A stretch of DNA of 64,000 bases, taken from assembly GCF_020171925.1 (NCBI RefSeq), contig NZ_JAIVAR010000001.1, positions 992,001 through 1,056,000 of the forward strand, given 5' to 3'. Of this stretch, positions 7,658-15,817 are shown one piece after another. This stretch comes from Rossellomorea aquimaris (GTDB lineage: Bacteria; Bacillota; Bacilli; Bacillales; Bacillaceae_B). The translations under genes were made by a program, and so were the position numbers. Below the pieces are notes generated by a model. It ran no database searches. It was not told the origin of the DNA and saw only the letters and a program-made list of their open reading frames with translations. Numbering within the stretch: position 1 is the first letter of the stretch; the number at the start of each line of letters is the position of its first letter.

Positions 7658-9193
7658 TCACTCCACCACTCGCGGCCCCACCACATGTATGACAAGATCC
7701 GCCGTAAAATGGGCAATCATGGCAAACTCGAGCCCCATGAAAACGAATAGTGCTCCAAATACGATTCCTCCGATTCCGTTGATCACGAGCATGCTGACAA
7801 AGATCCCGACGCTCATTTCCAAATTGGCAGCGGCTACGCTGTAATGCATGACCCCGAATACCACGGATGAAAAGACGATGGCGGTCCAGATTTTCGGTTT
7901 GGTCACCTCTCCTTTCATGAGTTTCATGAACAGCCAAAGCATAAAAGGTACGAGGAACAACCGGAAGATCGACTCTTCATTCACGGCAGCGCCGAATGAA
8001 CCAAGTGTACCCAGCCACCATGATGGCTCATTCAGTGAGGAATTGTCCACCCCGAGTGGCTTCGAGACGATCAGGCTGAAGATGCTGATGGCGATGCCTG
8101 AGAGGATTCCATACAGGGCGGACTTCCCTATGTTTTTGTAAAAAGAATGAACCGGCCTGCTTTTTGTGAAAAATGCTTCGATAATGGGGACTGTAAGCTT
8201 CACTTTCTTCATGAGCCAAAGACCGATGAACAATAGAATGCCTGCTTCCAATAAGACTTGCACAACGTAGAACAGTGTGAACGACAGCTTTCCGAGTCCC
8301 ATGATCTCATGAAGGTTTTCCCTTGCCATCGCGTAAGGGGCAATCGCCACTGCACCCAGCACATTAAGAAACAGAAGTGTAAAATACACTTTCCAGTTGA
8401 TTAACGGCGCTCTTTCCCCCTCGGCAGCGGCTGCGGTTAACCGTTCATCTTCCGCTTCTGAAAGTTCTTCGTATCCTGCTAGCCTTTCATTCAGATCCCG
8501 GATGAGTGACTCCGGATCCTCCATGTAAATCAAGGCTTTATGCACTTCTTTTTTCTGACCAAAATACCCGCGCGTAGCGATCGGTTCTTTAAAGACGATT
8601 TCATATTTCAGTTCATCGATCATGCCAAAGATCCGCGTCAAAACCCTCGGCAGTGCCGTGACATGAAACACATTTTTTTCATGTATGATACTGCCGTTGT
8701 TACGATACTGCGTCCTTGTAGGCTGGATGGCTTCGATGTCCCCGATGTGGAAACAGAGTGACCTTCTTGCCCCGATCTTCATCAACACATGATTCCCTTT
8801 TAACAGGATGGGGGAATTCCGAACAAGATTATAATCCCCAAGCATGTAAAGGATGCTGTAAACATGGAGCACAACGAGGATATTCGCACGGAGAGGATCC
8901 ACTTCTTTCAGGTAGATGTGGAAAACAATCGCTTCAATCACCTGCTCGTGAAGGAGCGCGATGAACAGCCAGAAGTAGTTCGAGCCTTTATGGTAAGCAA
9001 ATGTACTAGGTCCATCCCCCCTCATCTTCCACTTGAAGAGAGCATAATAAAAGACGAGCCATTCTTTCTTCACGATTGTCACAAATGGGTTCGCTTCGAT
9101 CTCACCCCGCCTGTATTTTACAAACAGAATCACCGCGCCTACCTCTGCAACCGTGACCAAAATGATCAGTGAAACAATCAGTTGACTGTCCAT
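7658..9193 (-). CDS. PH-like domain fused to CPBP (CAAX-type) membrane protease
   Basis: 511 residues. The N-terminal half has membrane helices and a soluble part (about 135-245) that looks like a PH-like beta domain, with ILLKGNHVLMKIG and ARRSLCFHIGDIEAI. The C-terminal half has six to eight helices and the three CPBP motifs: EESIFR (within AAVNEESIFRLF), FGVMHYS and HFTADLVIH. CPBP proteins are glutamate-type intramembrane proteases, often for bacteriocin self-protection or peptide processing. The ATG at 9193 is chosen because AAGGGGGAG lies just before it; an upstream GTG would bury that site. Substrate unknown. The fusion is longer than usual CPBP proteins of 200-300 residues. Confidence 0.8.
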   Translation of the reverse strand: MDSQLIVSLIILVTVAEVGAVILFVKYRRGEIEANPFVTIVKKEWLVFYYALFKWKMRGDGPSTFAYHKGSNYFWLFIALLHEQVIEAIVFHIYLKEVDPLRANILVVLHVYSILYMLGDYNLVRNSPILLKGNHVLMKIGARRSLCFHIGDIEAIQPTRTQYRNNGSIIHEKNVFHVTALPRVLTRIFGMIDELKYEIVFKEPIATRGYFGQKKEVHKALIYMEDPESLIRDLNERLAGYEELSEAEDERLTAAAAEGERAPLINWKVYFTLLFLNVLGAVAIAPYAMARENLHEIMGLGKLSFTLFYVVQVLLEAGILLFIGLWLMKKVKLTVPIIEAFFTKSRPVHSFYKNIGKSALYGILSGIAISIFSLIVSKPLGVDNSSLNEPSWWLGTLGSFGAAVNEESIFRLFLVPFMLWLFMKLMKGEVTKPKIWTAIVFSSVVFGVMHYSVAAANLEMSVGIFVSMLVINGIGGIVFGALFVFMGLEFAMIAHFTADLVIHVVGPRVVE

Positions 9194-9340
9194 CCAACTC
9201 CCCCTTCGACCAATCGTTACTTTCACTATACGTCATTTTGACTAGCAACCTCATTGGAATTACATTTATTTGAAAAAAAGACATAATGTTGTGTCGTTTG
9301 TGTTAAATTATGTTAAAAGTAAGGTAGTAGATAAAGGAAC

Positions 9341-9415
9341 ATTCCTACAAAAAGTTAAAAATAATCAACGTTTTTTATTAAATTCAAGCAAAAAAATGTT
9401 GATTCTAGTAAAAAA
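9341..9415. repeat. Phased ATTC-NNN-A-tract array
   Basis: ATTCCTACAAAAAG at 9341, ATAATCAACGTTTT at 9361, ATTCAAGCAAAAAAA at 9382 and ATTCTAGTAAAAAAAG at 9402 give spacing 20, 21, 20. A-tracts repeated in helical phase predict intrinsically bent DNA. The second unit is poorly conserved, so only three units are solid. Confidence 0.5.
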
Positions 9416-9486
9416 AGTCTTCTCCCCTAACATATAAAGGCTTATTACATCGTATCAGGCATCAAATCCACTACCAAACCCCAACA

Positions 9487-9558
9487 TATTATCAAAACCA
9501 GACGACTTATTATCAAAAATCCAATTATATTATCAAAAACAGAGATTTATTATCAAAA
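9487..9558. repeat. Phased TATTATCAAAA array, locus 1
   Basis: Four identical 11-mers TATTATCAAAA begin at 9487, 9508, 9528 and 9548 (spacing 21, 20, 20). The nine or ten bases between are all different. The same word in the same phase recurs at 17351-17443 and 24504-24554. Confidence 0.85.
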
Positions 9559-9676
9559 CCAAAATCCCACCCCTCAACGCGGACCAAGGGACCTGTCCCC
9601 GCGGCCCATCCTCGAAACGGGACACCGAACCTGACCCCTCATCCCCCGAAACGGGACACTCCCCCAACCCCAAACA

Positions 9677-9709
9677 CAAAAAAAGCAGCCCCCAACAAAA
9701 GGGACTGCC
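9677..9709 (-). terminator. Terminator of the glucoside operon
   Basis: Stem GCAGTCCC / GGGGGCTGC read on the minus strand followed by seven Ts (A-run at 9677-9684). It lies 25 bp beyond the stop of the GH30 gene, the last gene of the operon. Confidence 0.75.
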
Positions 9710-9733
9710 CAATCAAATGCTTCAATTTCAACC

Positions 9734-11083
9734 TCAACCCTCACTCAACAAAAACGTCACAATCGAATGCCCCGGCAGACTAAAGCTCGCAGCTCCGTCC
9801 CCGCACCCGACCGAAACATCCTCAGCCGAATCACCTGCATTCATCACAACGACCGCAATCCGGCCATCACGATTCTCGAACGCCGTGGCACTGACCCGCT
9901 CTGACGATACTTCGCTCCAGATCCGGCGCGCACCAGGCAAAATATATTTACTGAAATGCCCTATATAATAGAAGGAACTATTGTAATGGACTTCATCCTT
10001 CACCGTATCCACGATCACCGGCGCATCGCAGTAATTGCCGACGTGATTCGGACCGCCTTCTTCGTTCAGCACGATGTTCCAGTCGATCCATGCTTCGAGG
10101 TGGTTGTTCAGGTCACCGAGGATATTACGGGCATACCTTTCACCCGTATGCCAGGCACCAAGCTGAACGCCGCCTTCGATGCATCCTTCGGTAAAAATCA
10201 GATGCTTATCCGGGAACGCATCATGCACCTTCGAAAGATTTTCGAATTCCTCCGACACGTACCAATGGTTACCGGTTCCCCAGACGTAGCGCGCCGCTTC
10301 CGGATCGGATAGCACTGCACTTGCCCGTTCGAAAATGACGTCGCGGTTATGATCCCAGATGATGACCTTCACGTCCTCGTGACCGTTCCGTTCAAGCGAT
10401 GGTCCGAGATGATTCTTGATAAAATCACGCTCTTCCTCGCCCGTATACAGACAGGAATCCCAGACTTGCTTCGCTTCCGGTTCGTTCTGGATGGTGATGC
10501 CCCAAATCTCGACTCCCTCTTCCTTCATGGCGTCGATGTATTTGGAATAATACTCTGCCCAGACCGGCTCGAACTCAGGCAACAGCTTTCCGCCGTTATT
10601 CATTTCACCGTTCGTTTTCATCCATGGCGGCGGGCTCCAAGGCGAAGACACGATGGACAGCTCTCTTCCCGCCGCTTTCATCGCATCATGAATCAACGGC
10701 AGGACAAGCTTCCTCTCACGTTCGATCGAGAAACTCTCTAAAGAAGTGTCTCCCTCTTCCACATATGTGTAATTTTCCAATGCAAAATCACAGCTGTGGA
10801 TGTGGGTCCGACCCATCACGTAGCCGAGTCCGTCAACCGGATCGAAATAGCGCTTGATGACCTCATCCCTCTTCTCGGGACTGATTTTGGACAAGCTGTA
10901 TGCCGTCGCTTCGGTGAAGGCGCCACCGAAGCCGATCATCTCCTGAAAAGTACGGCTACGATCTAGTTTTATATGTGTACCAGCTGGTTCTACCGCATCC
11001 GAAAAGGAAACCGGCTCCTTTTTAGCAAGCCGGTCCCCTGTTTCTTTCGCGGTCAGAATGATGTCTGCACGCGTAAATGTCAT
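9734..11083 (-). CDS. GH30 family beta-glycosidase (glucosylceramidase-like), intracellular
   Basis: 449 residues with the GH30 layout: FGGAFTEAT (~52), SPWSPPPWMKTNG (~147), acid/base E201 in IQNEPEA and nucleophile E299 in FTEGCIEG, then a beta-sandwich tail ending SLPGHSIVTFLL. There is no signal peptide, unlike secreted GH30 glucanases or xylanases, so the enzyme acts on imported oligosaccharides or glycosides. Its ATG overlaps the stop of the GH1 gene by 4 bp (ATGA), indicating translational coupling. With GH1 it probably completes hydrolysis of a beta-1,6- or mixed-linkage glucoside; the exact linkage cannot be read from sequence. Confidence 0.9.
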   Translation of the reverse strand: MTFTRADIILTAKETGDRLAKKEPVSFSDAVEPAGTHIKLDRSRTFQEMIGFGGAFTEATAYSLSKISPEKRDEVIKRYFDPVDGLGYVMGRTHIHSCDFALENYTYVEEGDTSLESFSIERERKLVLPLIHDAMKAAGRELSIVSSPWSPPPWMKTNGEMNNGGKLLPEFEPVWAEYYSKYIDAMKEEGVEIWGITIQNEPEAKQVWDSCLYTGEEERDFIKNHLGPSLERNGHEDVKVIIWDHNRDVIFERASAVLSDPEAARYVWGTGNHWYVSEEFENLSKVHDAFPDKHLIFTEGCIEGGVQLGAWHTGERYARNILGDLNNHLEAWIDWNIVLNEEGGPNHVGNYCDAPVIVDTVKDEVHYNSSFYYIGHFSKYILPGARRIWSEVSSERVSATAFENRDGRIAVVVMNAGDSAEDVSVGCGDGAASFSLPGHSIVTFLLSEG

Positions 11084-12438
11084 TGTACGATCTCCTCTTG
11101 TAACGAATGCTTCTTCTTATGGTCGCGGATGATTTCAGCGTAGCGGTAAGCGCTGTCTTTCCAGATGCGCTCCTGTGTATCAAAGTCGACGTACAGGATG
11201 CCGAAGCGCTTGTCGTAGCCGAAGCTCCACTCGAAGTTATCCATCAGGGACCAGAGGTAATACCCTGAGATGTTCATGCCTTCTTCATTCAAATCGGAAA
11301 CCGCTTGAATATGCTTTTCAACGTAGTCCGTACGTTCTTTGTCGTGGACTCTTCCATTTTCAAGTACGTCATCGTAGGCTGCTCCGTTTTCCGTGATGAT
11401 GATCGGAAGCTGTGTATACTCCGCTCTCAGACGGCGGATAAGATCCTTGAATTCAGCTGGTGCAATGTCCCAGCCCATGCCTGTTTTTTCGTAATCGGAA
11501 TGAGCGCCACGGTGCAGGAAGTCGGCTGCGGCATTGAATTCGACGATCCCACGGCTGTAGTAATTGATGCCGAAGAAGTCGCAGTCAACGGAAATGGCTT
11601 CCATGTCGCCTTCCTTGATGAAATCATAGGAGTGAACATATTTCGAGAACAGGTTCAGCATGTCCTTCGGGTATTCCCCTTTGAAGACCGGATCCAGGAA
11701 CCAACGGTTAGAGTAGCCGTCCGCATTGTTTGCAGCAAGCTGATCGTTGACGGAGTCAGTCTTCGCATACACCGGTGACAGGTTCAGCGTGATGCCGATC
11801 TCAGTTTGTGAACCGAATTCTTTTTTCAACATTTCGACTGCCTTTCCGTGGGAAAGGAGCATATGGTGAACGGCTTTCACCGCTTCGTCCATGTTCGTGT
11901 GCCCAGGTGCATGCACCCCTTGATGGTAGCCGAGGAATCCTGCGCACCAAGGTTCGTTGTGTGTAATCCAGGAATCAACGATTGAATCAAGCTCGGTGAA
12001 GCACGCTCTTGCATAATCAAGGAACCAAGCAACAGACTCACGATTGACCCAGCCGCCTTCTTCATGCGCCCACATCGGAAGATCCCAGTGATATAGCGTC
12101 ACTGCCGGTTTGATGCCCTCTTCACGAAGACGCGTTGCCAATTTTTTATAAAAATCCATGCCTTCCTGATTGTACTTCCCTTTCTCTGGGAAAATGCGCG
12201 GCCATGCAATCGAGAATCGGTACGTATCCACGCCTAAACGTTTGATATGCTGGACGTCTTCCTCGAAGCGGTGGTAATGATCGCAGGCGACGTCTCCGTT
12301 GTGCTGCTCGTATACCCTTCCCGGGATGTCACAGAACATATCCCAGATGGACGGCGTTCTGCCCCCTTCACTTGCAGCCCCTTCGATTTGATAGGAGGAT
12401 GTTGCGGTTCCGAACGTAAAGTGTTTATCAAATTTCAT
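11080..12438 (-). CDS. GH1 beta-glucosidase
   Basis: 452 residues, typical GH1 length. The N-terminal FGTATSSYQIEG motif, acid/base E162 in THNEPW and nucleophile E350 in ITENGAAY are present, as is the aglycone-side SLMDNFEWSFGY near the C-terminus. It has no phospho-binding K/S/Y signature that I can assign, and it sits with an ABC importer rather than a PTS, so unphosphorylated beta-glucosides are the likely substrate. The ATG at 12438 follows GAAGGGGAGAAGACTT; an upstream start would add ten unrelated residues. It overlaps the GH30 gene by 4 bp and follows a permease gene across a short hairpin. Confidence 0.92.
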   Translation of the reverse strand: MKFDKHFTFGTATSSYQIEGAASEGGRTPSIWDMFCDIPGRVYEQHNGDVACDHYHRFEEDVQHIKRLGVDTYRFSIAWPRIFPEKGKYNQEGMDFYKKLATRLREEGIKPAVTLYHWDLPMWAHEEGGWVNRESVAWFLDYARACFTELDSIVDSWITHNEPWCAGFLGYHQGVHAPGHTNMDEAVKAVHHMLLSHGKAVEMLKKEFGSQTEIGITLNLSPVYAKTDSVNDQLAANNADGYSNRWFLDPVFKGEYPKDMLNLFSKYVHSYDFIKEGDMEAISVDCDFFGINYYSRGIVEFNAAADFLHRGAHSDYEKTGMGWDIAPAEFKDLIRRLRAEYTQLPIIITENGAAYDDVLENGRVHDKERTDYVEKHIQAVSDLNEEGMNISGYYLWSLMDNFEWSFGYDKRFGILYVDFDTQERIWKDSAYRYAEIIRDHKKKHSLQEEIVQ

Positions 12439-12459
12439 AAGTCTTCTCCCCTTCAATGT

Positions 12460-12490
12460 AGGAAGCACGGGACCATGCCCGCTGCTTCCT
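12460..12490 (-). other. Intercistronic stem-loop before GH1 gene
   Basis: AGGAAGCACGGG and CCCGCTGCTTCCT form an imperfect stem between the second permease gene and the GH1 gene. No T-run follows in the minus direction, so it is more likely an mRNA-stabilising or partial attenuator structure than a full terminator. Confidence 0.6.
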
Positions 12491-13410
12491 TATTCTTTAA
12501 CTGATCCAGCTGAGATGCTGTTGACGATATATTTTGATAGGAATAGGAAAGCGATCATGATTGGGACGACTGAAATCGCGATTCCTAAGTACATGCTTCC
12601 AAGGTTCTGCGCCACCTGCGATCCTTTCAGGAATCCCATCAGGACAGGCAATGTGTATTTCTCAGGCGAGAACAGGATGACGAGTGGCATGATGTAGTTG
12701 TTCCAAGATCCGATGAACGTGAAGATCGACATCGTTGCAACGGCAGGCATCATGATCGGGATCGCCACTGTATGGAAAATTTTGAACTCGCTCGCGCCGT
12801 CGATCCGGGCTGCTTCGATCAAGCTCGGGTGAAGCGTCGTCTGGATGTACTGTCGCAAGAAGAACACGACGAACGGACTGGCGATCGTCGGGACGATCAA
12901 TGGGATGTATGTATCCAGGATCCCAAGATTTTTACTAAGTTCATAGAACCCGATCAAGCCAAGTTGACCTGGCACCATCATCATGACAAGCATGAAGACG
13001 AACAGGAAGTTCTTTCCTTTGAATGTGTAAAAAGCAAACCCATAAGCCGTCAATGCGGAGAAATACCCTGACAGGACCGTGACGAGCACCGAAATGATCA
13101 AGCTGTTCTTGAAACCGGTCCAGATATTGACATATTCCATCATCGTATTGTAGTTTTCCATCAGAGCCGTACCAGGGATCAGCGTGAACCCTGACAGGAT
13201 GGCTTCATTCGAACGTGTGGCGTTGACAAGCATCATCAAGAATGGGATGAAGCAGACAATTGCCATGACGATCAGCGTGACATAAATGATGGCTTTCACG
13301 ATACTGCGTGGTTTCTTTTCTTTCGTTTCTTGAGGGAGCACACCGGGATTCGGATCCTTTACTTCTCCCTTGAACTGCACTTCTTTATCAACTGCTGTTT
13401 TTCCTAACAT
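12490..13410 (-). CDS. Sugar ABC transporter permease, MalG-type
   Basis: 306 residues with a short cytoplasmic N-tail, a first helix (AIIYVTLIVMAIVCFIPFL) and five further helices. The EAARIDGAS loop (EAA motif) near residue 205 docks to the ATPase. The C-terminus ends in SKYIVNSISAGSVKE, typical of CUT1 sugar permeases. It is the fourth gene in the operon and begins 6 bp after the previous permease; its ribosome site (CAGGTG) is weak, suggesting coupling. No ATPase gene is present in the cluster, so a shared MsmX-type ATPase encoded elsewhere probably energises it, as is known for many Bacillus CUT1 systems. Confidence 0.9.
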   Translation of the reverse strand: MLGKTAVDKEVQFKGEVKDPNPGVLPQETKEKKPRSIVKAIIYVTLIVMAIVCFIPFLMMLVNATRSNEAILSGFTLIPGTALMENYNTMMEYVNIWTGFKNSLIISVLVTVLSGYFSALTAYGFAFYTFKGKNFLFVFMLVMMMVPGQLGLIGFYELSKNLGILDTYIPLIVPTIASPFVVFFLRQYIQTTLHPSLIEAARIDGASEFKIFHTVAIPIMMPAVATMSIFTFIGSWNNYIMPLVILFSPEKYTLPVLMGFLKGSQVAQNLGSMYLGIAISVVPIMIAFLFLSKYIVNSISAGSVKE

Positions 13411-13415
13411 CTTTT

Positions 13416-14315
13416 CTACACCTGCCTTGGTTGCTTGCGTTCATTTCGATACATCCCTTTGAATACCATTGCAGAGAAGATCAGGGTGATGACGAATAAT
13501 CCATACGCAACGGCCGAAGCGTATCCGTAGTTGTTATACTTGAAGGCCTGATTGTATAGGTACAGGACCATCGTGTTCAGTGATCCATCCGGCGACCCGA
13601 TTCCGTCGGTCAGAAGCATCGGCAGGTCGAATAGCTGCAGTCCACCGATGAGGGATGTGATCATGATATACAAGAGGATCGGCTTTAACAGCGGTAGGGT
13701 GATCTTCGTAAATGTTTGCCAGCGGTTTGCCCCATCGATGAGGGCCGCTTCATAGTAATCTTTCGAAATACCGGATACCCCAGCCATCACGACGATGAAG
13801 GAGTGTCCGAACCACATCCATGTCAGGATGAGTGAGACGGAAAGCTGAGCCGTCGTTGGCTCATTAAGCCAGTTTATCGGTTCTGATATAAGACCAATGT
13901 TTAATAGAATCATGTTTAAAGAGCCGTGCTGCCAATCTAGTAGAATACCGAACAGCAAGGCAACCGAGCTGATGGTGATTAAATTTGGCAGATAGAAGAT
14001 CGACCTGAAGAAGGCGAGTCCCCTCATCTTCATTCTCATATCAGAAAAGATCAATGCCAAAATAAGTGCGAGTCCGATCTGTAGGAGGAAGTTGACTCCC
14101 CAGATTTTCCACGTATTGAAGAATGCTTCCACAAAATACGTGTCCGTGATCAGACGCTTGTAATTCGCAAGCCCGACGACTTCCGCTACGCCGCTGCCTG
14201 TATAGTTTGTAAAGCTGTAATAGAATGTCAGTGCAACAGGATAAATGCTGAAGATCAGGAAAATGATCCAAAACGGAGCAATGAAGAAATATCCGTATTT
14301 ATTCACATTTTTCAT
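13416..14315 (-). CDS. Sugar ABC transporter permease, MalF-type
   Basis: 299 residues and six membrane helices, beginning YFFIAPFWIIFLIFSIYP. The EAALIDGAN motif near residue 190 is the ATPase docking loop. It pairs with the MalG-type permease to form the channel of a CUT1 importer for oligosaccharides. The ATG follows AGGGGAATGAAAA. It lies between the solute-binding protein gene, from which it is separated by a strong stem-loop, and the second permease gene. Confidence 0.9.
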   Translation of the reverse strand: MKNVNKYGYFFIAPFWIIFLIFSIYPVALTFYYSFTNYTGSGVAEVVGLANYKRLITDTYFVEAFFNTWKIWGVNFLLQIGLALILALIFSDMRMKMRGLAFFRSIFYLPNLITISSVALLFGILLDWQHGSLNMILLNIGLISEPINWLNEPTTAQLSVSLILTWMWFGHSFIVVMAGVSGISKDYYEAALIDGANRWQTFTKITLPLLKPILLYIMITSLIGGLQLFDLPMLLTDGIGSPDGSLNTMVLYLYNQAFKYNNYGYASAVAYGLFVITLIFSAMVFKGMYRNERKQPRQV

Positions 14316-14344
14316 TCCCCTAGCCCCCTCTATGGTTTAGATTT

Positions 14345-14379
14345 TGGCAAGCGGCGAAGACAATCCCGCCGCTTGCCAT
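14345..14379 (-). other. Stem-loop between binding protein and permease genes
   Basis: GGCAAGCGGCG at 14346-14356 pairs perfectly with CGCCGCTTGCC at 14368-14378. There is no T-run after it in the minus direction. In known sugar operons such a hairpin lowers readthrough and protects the upstream message, giving excess binding protein over permease; that role is inferred here. Confidence 0.75.
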
Positions 14380-14389
14380 CAATGACTGA

Positions 14390-15706
14390 TTAGTTTTTCG
14401 GTACCTTTAAGTCAGGGTACGCATTTTGTGCTTTTTGATAGAATTCCTTGATTGCATCTTTCTTGGACTTCTTGCCGTCTACATATTGCTGAACAGCATT
14501 TCCGTAGAACGTATCAAGCTGTTGATCGTATTTTGTTACGATACCTGGCTCGATTTCTTTCGCTTGCTCCAAGAAGAACTCATAGTTATTTTGTCCGCCA
14601 AGGAACTCACTGCTGAAATCATCCTTGATTTCGTTCGTTACAGGGTTGTAAGCAAGGACGTCTCCTGTTTCCTTCGCCCACTCTGTCAAGAACTCATCGT
14701 CTTGCGTCATCATTTTTACAAAATCATACGCTAGCTCTTTGTTTTCAGACTTGTTGTACACACCTAACCACGTACCACCCCAGAAGTATGGGCTTGGTCC
14801 GCTAGTGACAGCCCAGTCACCGGCTGTTTCTTTAACGTTTGTTTTCAATACGCTATGAAGTCCCCATGTTGGAAGGACATATGAGAATACTTGTGTTTCT
14901 TTCTCTTTACCGTTTTCTTTTACTTTGATCGGCTTATCCATGCCTTCGAACCAAGATGGAGACCACTCACCCGCAAGCGCTGTGTAGCTGTTCTCACGAA
15001 GTGTTTTTGCGTGATCCAAGAATTTGATCTTCTCATCAGTCAATTTCAGTTCGCCTTTGTCATTCACCCATGGCTGTGGATTCTCGCCTTGAGCAAACCA
15101 GCGGATCGCTCCTTCATCCGGGAACATGCTGTAACCTTTTTCTTTCATCTTTTCAGCTACCTTGAACACTTCTTCCATGGAGCCCATCATCTTGCCGACT
15201 TCCGCTGGATCATCCGTGCCAAGAACTTCTTTCGCGATACTTCTTCTATAGAAGACACCACCAGGCGTTGTTTGCCAAGATAGCGCTCTAACATTACCAT
15301 CTTTGTCTTTTCCTAAATCGAATACATATGGAACGTATTTGTCTTTAATGTCTTCTACGTTATACGGATCTTCCGAAAGATTCTCCCAGTAACCTGCATC
15401 CACCCACTGTTTAAGGAAAGCAATTTCCCCAGTGAAGACGTCAGGTGCACCGACACCGCTTTCAAGAACAGGCTTAAGTTTCGTCGGATAGTCCGCGATT
15501 GGAACGATTGTCAATTCCACTTTTACCCCATTCTTTTCTTCAAATGTCGTGATTGGCTTCTTCAATTCATCCGTGAATGACCAAACCTTTAAATCAACAT
15601 CTTTCTTCGACTTTGAGTCTCCTGATGTTTCCGAATTACCGGAACAAGCAGACAATACCCCAGCCAACAACACTACTGTCATGAATAAAGCTAGAAACTT
15701 CTTCAT
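14390..15706 (-). CDS. Extracellular sugar-binding lipoprotein (CUT1)
   Basis: 438 residues. The signal peptide ends in a lipobox LLAGVLSAC, so cysteine 21 would be lipidated and the protein tethered outside the membrane. The rest fits bacterial solute-binding family 1: VWSFTDELKKP near the N-terminus, PDVFTGEIAFLKQW, and WGGTWLGVYNKSENKELA near the C-terminus. It delivers a beta-glucoside or oligosaccharide to the two permeases. The ATG follows AAAGGGGGATACAC. Two LacI-type operators lie 39-52 and 74-87 bp upstream of the start, so the gene heads the regulated transcript. Confidence 0.92.
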   Translation of the reverse strand: MKKFLALFMTVVLLAGVLSACSGNSETSGDSKSKKDVDLKVWSFTDELKKPITTFEEKNGVKVELTIVPIADYPTKLKPVLESGVGAPDVFTGEIAFLKQWVDAGYWENLSEDPYNVEDIKDKYVPYVFDLGKDKDGNVRALSWQTTPGGVFYRRSIAKEVLGTDDPAEVGKMMGSMEEVFKVAEKMKEKGYSMFPDEGAIRWFAQGENPQPWVNDKGELKLTDEKIKFLDHAKTLRENSYTALAGEWSPSWFEGMDKPIKVKENGKEKETQVFSYVLPTWGLHSVLKTNVKETAGDWAVTSGPSPYFWGGTWLGVYNKSENKELAYDFVKMMTQDDEFLTEWAKETGDVLAYNPVTNEIKDDFSSEFLGGQNNYEFFLEQAKEIEPGIVTKYDQQLDTFYGNAVQQYVDGKKSKKDAIKEFYQKAQNAYPDLKVPKN

Positions 15707-15744
15707 GTGTATCCCCCTTTTTTCCCTAAATGGATATATGTGGA

Positions 15745-15758
15745 CGAAAGCGGTTTCG
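15745..15758. promoter_or_regulatory. LacI-family operator O1
   Basis: CGAAAGCGGTTTCG, a near-perfect inverted repeat 39 bp before the binding protein start. It shares the CGAAA-NNNN-TTTCG form with the operators at 15780 and 16861. The centre-to-centre distance to 15780 is 35 bp. CcpA cre sites are similar, so dual use is possible. Confidence 0.75.
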
Positions 15759-15779
15759 AAACTTTTCTTAAAAAAATTC

Positions 15780-15793
15780 CGAAACCGGTTTCG
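15780..15793. promoter_or_regulatory. LacI-family operator O2
   Basis: CGAAACCGGTTTCG is a perfect 14-bp palindrome 74 bp upstream of the binding protein gene. Pairs of such operators commonly allow cooperative repression by the adjacent LacI-type regulator. Confidence 0.8.
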
Positions 15794-15817
15794 AAATCAC
15801 CTAAAAAATATATGCGA

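Larger units (their letters stand above)
9194..9733. other. 540-bp intergenic repeat region
   Basis: No gene seen. In order it holds the promoter region of the protease gene, an A-tract phased array (9341-9415), a TATTATCAAAA phased array (9487-9558), a GGGACCTGTCCCCGCGG element (9590), two GAAACGGGACAC repeats (9614, 9648) and the terminator of the GH30 gene (9677-9709). Confidence 0.75.
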
